Source: JAWLFY01 sp964462125
GTDB lineage: Bacteria > Planctomycetota > Planctomycetia > Pirellulales > Pirellulaceae
Reading direction: 5' to 3'
NCBI GenBank assembly: GCA_964462125.1
Contig: CAYWXT010000238.1
Location: 1-8,760, forward strand
Length of the DNA: 8,760 nt
A model generated the notes under the pieces. It did not search any database and was not told the DNA's origin. It worked only from the letters and a program-made list of their open reading frames with translations. Within the stretch, counting starts at the first letter, position 1. Every line of letters begins with the position of its first letter. A program made the translations under genes and the position numbers. This document shows, piece after piece, positions 6,316 through 8,760 of the stretch.

Positions 6316-7863
6316 ATGCACGACGTCGCGATCATCGGCGGAGGTATCGCCGGCTTGGCTACGGCAGCACGCCTGCAGGCACAAGGGCTCTCGACCGTGA
6401 CGCTGGAAGCCCATGGTCAGCCGGGCGGTTGCGCGGGGTTCTATCGCCGAAAGGGATTTTCGTTCGACGTCGGTGCGACGACGCTCGTCGACTTCGAGCC
6501 TGGTGGTGTCGGCGGAGAGTTGTTGGAATCGATCGGGATGCCGCCGATTTGTGGCGAGCCGCTGCCGGGCTATGTCGCTTGGCTACCCGACCGCCGCGTC
6601 ATACTGCATCGCGACCGCCAGCGGTGGGCCGTCGAGCGGACAGCTACCTTCGGCGAGACTCCGGCCCTTCGGCAATTTTGGAGGCTGCTGGACCGAATCG
6701 CTGATGTATTCTGGCGTGCCTCTCGGCGCGGCGCCCGGCTTCCGCTCCACCGTCCGGCCGATGTCGTTCGTGCGGTTCAGTCGGTCGGGTTGGCGAACCT
6801 GCCTTTGGCGCGTTATGCGACCTGGACGATGGGCGACGCTCTTCGCGCTCATGGTTTGCAAGATGACTGGCCGCTGGTCGGCCTGCTGGCGATGCTTATC
6901 GAGGACACGGTACACAGCACCGTGGACGAGGCCCCGCTGATCAACGCTGCTTTGGGAGTCACCATCCGCGGAGCCGGCCTGACTCGTGCTAGTGGAGGCA
7001 TGCGGGGATTTTGGCGGGCATTTACAGACCATTACCGCAAGTTGGGCGGATGCCTGCGCGTCGGCTGTCCGGTCACGCGGGTCACTGGCCATCAAGGAGA
7101 GTTTACTCTCGAAACCCGGCGCGGTAACTTTGCGGCTCGCCAAGTGGTGAGCGCCGTGCCGGTCGAACTGACAGCTCAGCTGGCTCCACAGGCTGTGACG
7201 AGACGGCTGGAGCCGTACCTGCGCCGGGACGCTGGATCCAGAGGCGGTGCTGCTGTTGTCTTCTTAGGAGTGCCGGAAGAGGAAGTCGCTGGCCAAGAAT
7301 TCACCCACCACCAGTTGCTCCAGGACTACGCAGCCCCACTAGGCAACGGGAACAACATGTTTATCTCGGTCTCCTCAGGCGGTGACATTGCGAGCGCGCC
7401 GCCTGGCCACCGGGCGGTGATGATTTCGACGCATTGCCAGCTGGCGCCGTGGCAACGGCTTTCAACAGACGAATATGGACGCTGCAAGGCGGAACTGGGC
7501 AACCATCTGGTTTCGCTCTCTCGCCGGGTTTATCCCCGGCTGGGCACCAACCCACGGGTCTATGAGATCGGCACGCCACGAACATACGAGCGATTCACCC
7601 GCCGCCCGCATGGAGCCGTGGGCGGTTTGCGGCAGACGCTGGCAAACTCCAACCAGCACGCGGTTCCACACGAGATGGGGGTGCCTGGCTTTTGGTTAGC
7701 TGGTGATACCACTTGGCCGGGTCTGGGTACGGTGGCGTGCGTGCTGGGCAGCCGCATCGTGGCCGAAGGCGTACTCCGGCGCGCACGTCGATTGTTAGCT
7801 GGACGCCGCCGAATGTCGCAGTTTCACAAAGGTGCCGTCGATGCTCTCGCCGCGATCCGCTGA
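6316..7863 (+). CDS. Phytoene-desaturase-like FAD-dependent oxidoreductase
   Basis: A 515-residue flavoprotein of the phytoene desaturase/CrtI-CrtN-CrtO amine-oxidase-like superfamily, which removes hydrogens from, or oxidises, long isoprenoid chains such as phytoene, squalene-derived C30 carotenes or carotene end groups. Its N-terminus has the Rossmann dinucleotide motif VAIIGGGIAGL (G8, G10, G13) with acidic E31 for the FAD ribose. PGGCAGFYRRKGFSFDVGATTL (36-57) follows and is typical of carotenoid desaturases. The C-terminal FAD signature GFWLAGDTTWPGLGT (458-472) continues into an ACVLGSRIVAEGVLRR helix. Length fits the family (490-520). ATG 6316 has AGAGGA five bases upstream. The stop at 7861-7863 overlaps the next gene, so the two are co-translated. 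Substrate (C30 or C40; desaturase, CrtD-like or CrtO ketolase-like) cannot be read from sequence, so I give no gene symbol. The partner gene supports a carotenoid role. Confidence 0.88.
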   Translation: MHDVAIIGGGIAGLATAARLQAQGLSTVTLEAHGQPGGCAGFYRRKGFSFDVGATTLVDFEPGGVGGELLESIGMPPICGEPLPGYVAWLPDRRVILHRDRQRWAVERTATFGETPALRQFWRLLDRIADVFWRASRRGARLPLHRPADVVRAVQSVGLANLPLARYATWTMGDALRAHGLQDDWPLVGLLAMLIEDTVHSTVDEAPLINAALGVTIRGAGLTRASGGMRGFWRAFTDHYRKLGGCLRVGCPVTRVTGHQGEFTLETRRGNFAARQVVSAVPVELTAQLAPQAVTRRLEPYLRRDAGSRGGAAVVFLGVPEEEVAGQEFTHHQLLQDYAAPLGNGNNMFISVSSGGDIASAPPGHRAVMISTHCQLAPWQRLSTDEYGRCKAELGNHLVSLSRRVYPRLGTNPRVYEIGTPRTYERFTRRPHGAVGGLRQTLANSNQHAVPHEMGVPGFWLAGDTTWPGLGTVACVLGSRIVAEGVLRRARRLLAGRRRMSQFHKGAVDALAAIR

Positions 7864-8662
7864 ATCCGCGCTGCCTTCCTTATCCGCATTGGGCCCCGGT
7901 CTGCTGACCACGACTGCCGGGCAGCGCCGGTTGGCACTGACGCGGCCCTTCCTTGGGCTGCTGGCATATGCGTTGGCGGCGCAGGCCCAGTGGTGGTGGC
8001 TCACACCTCTCCTGGTCTTCTTGATCTTCGTGGCGGTTGTCACCGTCACTCATGATGTGGTCCACGGTGCACTCGGGCTGAGCCGCCGCCAGACCGAGTG
8101 GGCGCTGTTCGTGATGGGAGCGCTTCTGCTGGAAAGCGGTCATGCTTACCGGCTCACGCACACCCAGCATCACCGCGTTTTTCCAGGAGCTGATGATCCG
8201 GAGGGGGAGCCCGCGCGGATGACGCTGGCGCAAGCTGTTCTCTATGGCCCGCTTTTTCTGCCACGACTGTGGTGGTGGGCGTTCCGAAAAACCGCTGGAG
8301 ATACGCGACAGCGTCGGTGGCTGCTCGCCGAGGCGGCGTGGGCCATGACGATTGTCCTTCTGGGATTTCTGCTGTGGCCGTGGACGCCGGCGCTACTCGT
8401 CTACGCATCGCTCGTGATCGTTGGAAGCTGGTGCTACTCGCTGCTGACTGTTCACCTGCCCCATCACGATTACGGTGAAACGCCGCTCACCCAGACGCAT
8501 ACGCTCCGCGGCACGATTATTCCCGCTCTCTTTTTGGAGCTCACGTACCACTTGGAACATCACCTCTATCCGCAAGTCCCCAGCCACAATTTGCCGGAAC
8601 TATCGCGCCGGCTCGAACCATATTTTGAAAAAGCTGGCGTCGAGCCGCGCCGGGTTCCGTAG
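7841..8662 (+). CDS. Membrane di-iron desaturase/carotene hydroxylase-like protein
   Basis: A 273-residue membrane protein of the fatty acid desaturase / CrtR-CrtW superfamily. These enzymes use a histidine-bound di-iron centre and O2 to desaturate, hydroxylate or ketolate lipid or carotenoid chains. Histidine clusters are complete: H71DVVH75, H101 with H107TQHH111, H205LPHH209 and H237LEHH241 (followed by LYPQVPSHN, a family hallmark). Hydrophobic segments lie at about 36-48, 53-69, 86-98, 166-183 and 184-203, with the His boxes on the same side. ATG 7841 is preferred over GTG 7832, because AAAGG (7828-7832) is eight bases upstream. It overlaps the preceding oxidoreductase by 23 bp, a sign of translational coupling and shared pathway. 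Together they suggest oxygenation of a carotenoid made by the upstream enzyme. An acyl-lipid desaturase is the main alternative. No terminator is visible after the stop, so the operon may continue beyond the window. Confidence 0.85.
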   Translation: MLSPRSAESALPSLSALGPGLLTTTAGQRRLALTRPFLGLLAYALAAQAQWWWLTPLLVFLIFVAVVTVTHDVVHGALGLSRRQTEWALFVMGALLLESGHAYRLTHTQHHRVFPGADDPEGEPARMTLAQAVLYGPLFLPRLWWWAFRKTAGDTRQRRWLLAEAAWAMTIVLLGFLLWPWTPALLVYASLVIVGSWCYSLLTVHLPHHDYGETPLTQTHTLRGTIIPALFLELTYHLEHHLYPQVPSHNLPELSRRLEPYFEKAGVEPRRVP

Positions 8663-8760
8663 AGGCGCAAGGCGGTCGCGCGGCACGTGCCGGTCGCGGC
8701 GTCGATTGGCCTGGAAGGCTGACATCGACGAAATGGTGGCCACCACGTCCGTTGTTTCAC

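Noticed and set aside
6257..6316. TTG start extending the antiporter by 20 residues
   Set aside because: The extra residues are not membrane-like, the TTG overlaps the divergent gene's start codon, and ATG 6254-6256 has a well-spaced GAGG.
8682..8691. GGCACGTGCC palindrome after the last gene, considered as a terminator
   Set aside because: A perfect palindrome with no loop and no following T-run does not make an intrinsic terminator.

Overview
The window is GC-rich bacterial DNA. It most resembles a member of the Planctomycetota, probably a Pirellulaceae-like lineage. This rests on remembered family resemblance: a very large exported orphan protein, an ISAzo13-type transposase relic with a planctomycete-like sequence, and a carotenoid-type oxidoreductase/desaturase gene pair. 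No rRNA, tRNA or other marker is present to confirm the taxon.

Layout. (1) Positions 1-223 are a leader region followed by a 971-residue exported protein of unknown function (224-3139, +). The protein carries an in-frame 42-bp tandem repeat that looks like a REP-type palindromic element inside the gene. (2) Positions 3140 to about 5510 are a scrambled accessory segment. It contains a gene-poor 400 bp, the middle third of an ISAzo13 transposase (+), an intact mddA-type methanethiol S-methyltransferase gene (-), a double-truncated endonuclease/exonuclease/phosphatase fragment (-), and a frameshifted C-terminal relic of a second, IS66-like transposase (+). (3) Positions 5669-6256 (-) encode a short CaCA-family cation antiporter. 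It seems to have lost one of its two internal repeats by an in-frame deletion at the duplicated GNVVGSNIFN motif. (4) Divergent from it, 6316-7863 and 7841-8662 (+) form an overlapping two-gene operon: a phytoene-desaturase-like FAD oxidoreductase followed by a membrane di-iron fatty-acid-desaturase/carotene-hydroxylase-like protein. The last 98 bp hold no recognisable gene.

How the genes work together. The two operon genes very likely act in one pathway, the desaturation and then oxygenation of an isoprenoid or carotenoid. Planctomycetes are known to make such pigments, including C30 carotenoids from squalene. MddA would make dimethyl sulfide from methanethiol independently of its neighbours, and its position among transposase debris suggests acquisition or rearrangement. 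I see no defence system, CRISPR array, phage module or biosynthetic megacluster. The most unusual signals are the apparent repeat-collapsed antiporter and the repeat embedded in the large exported protein.
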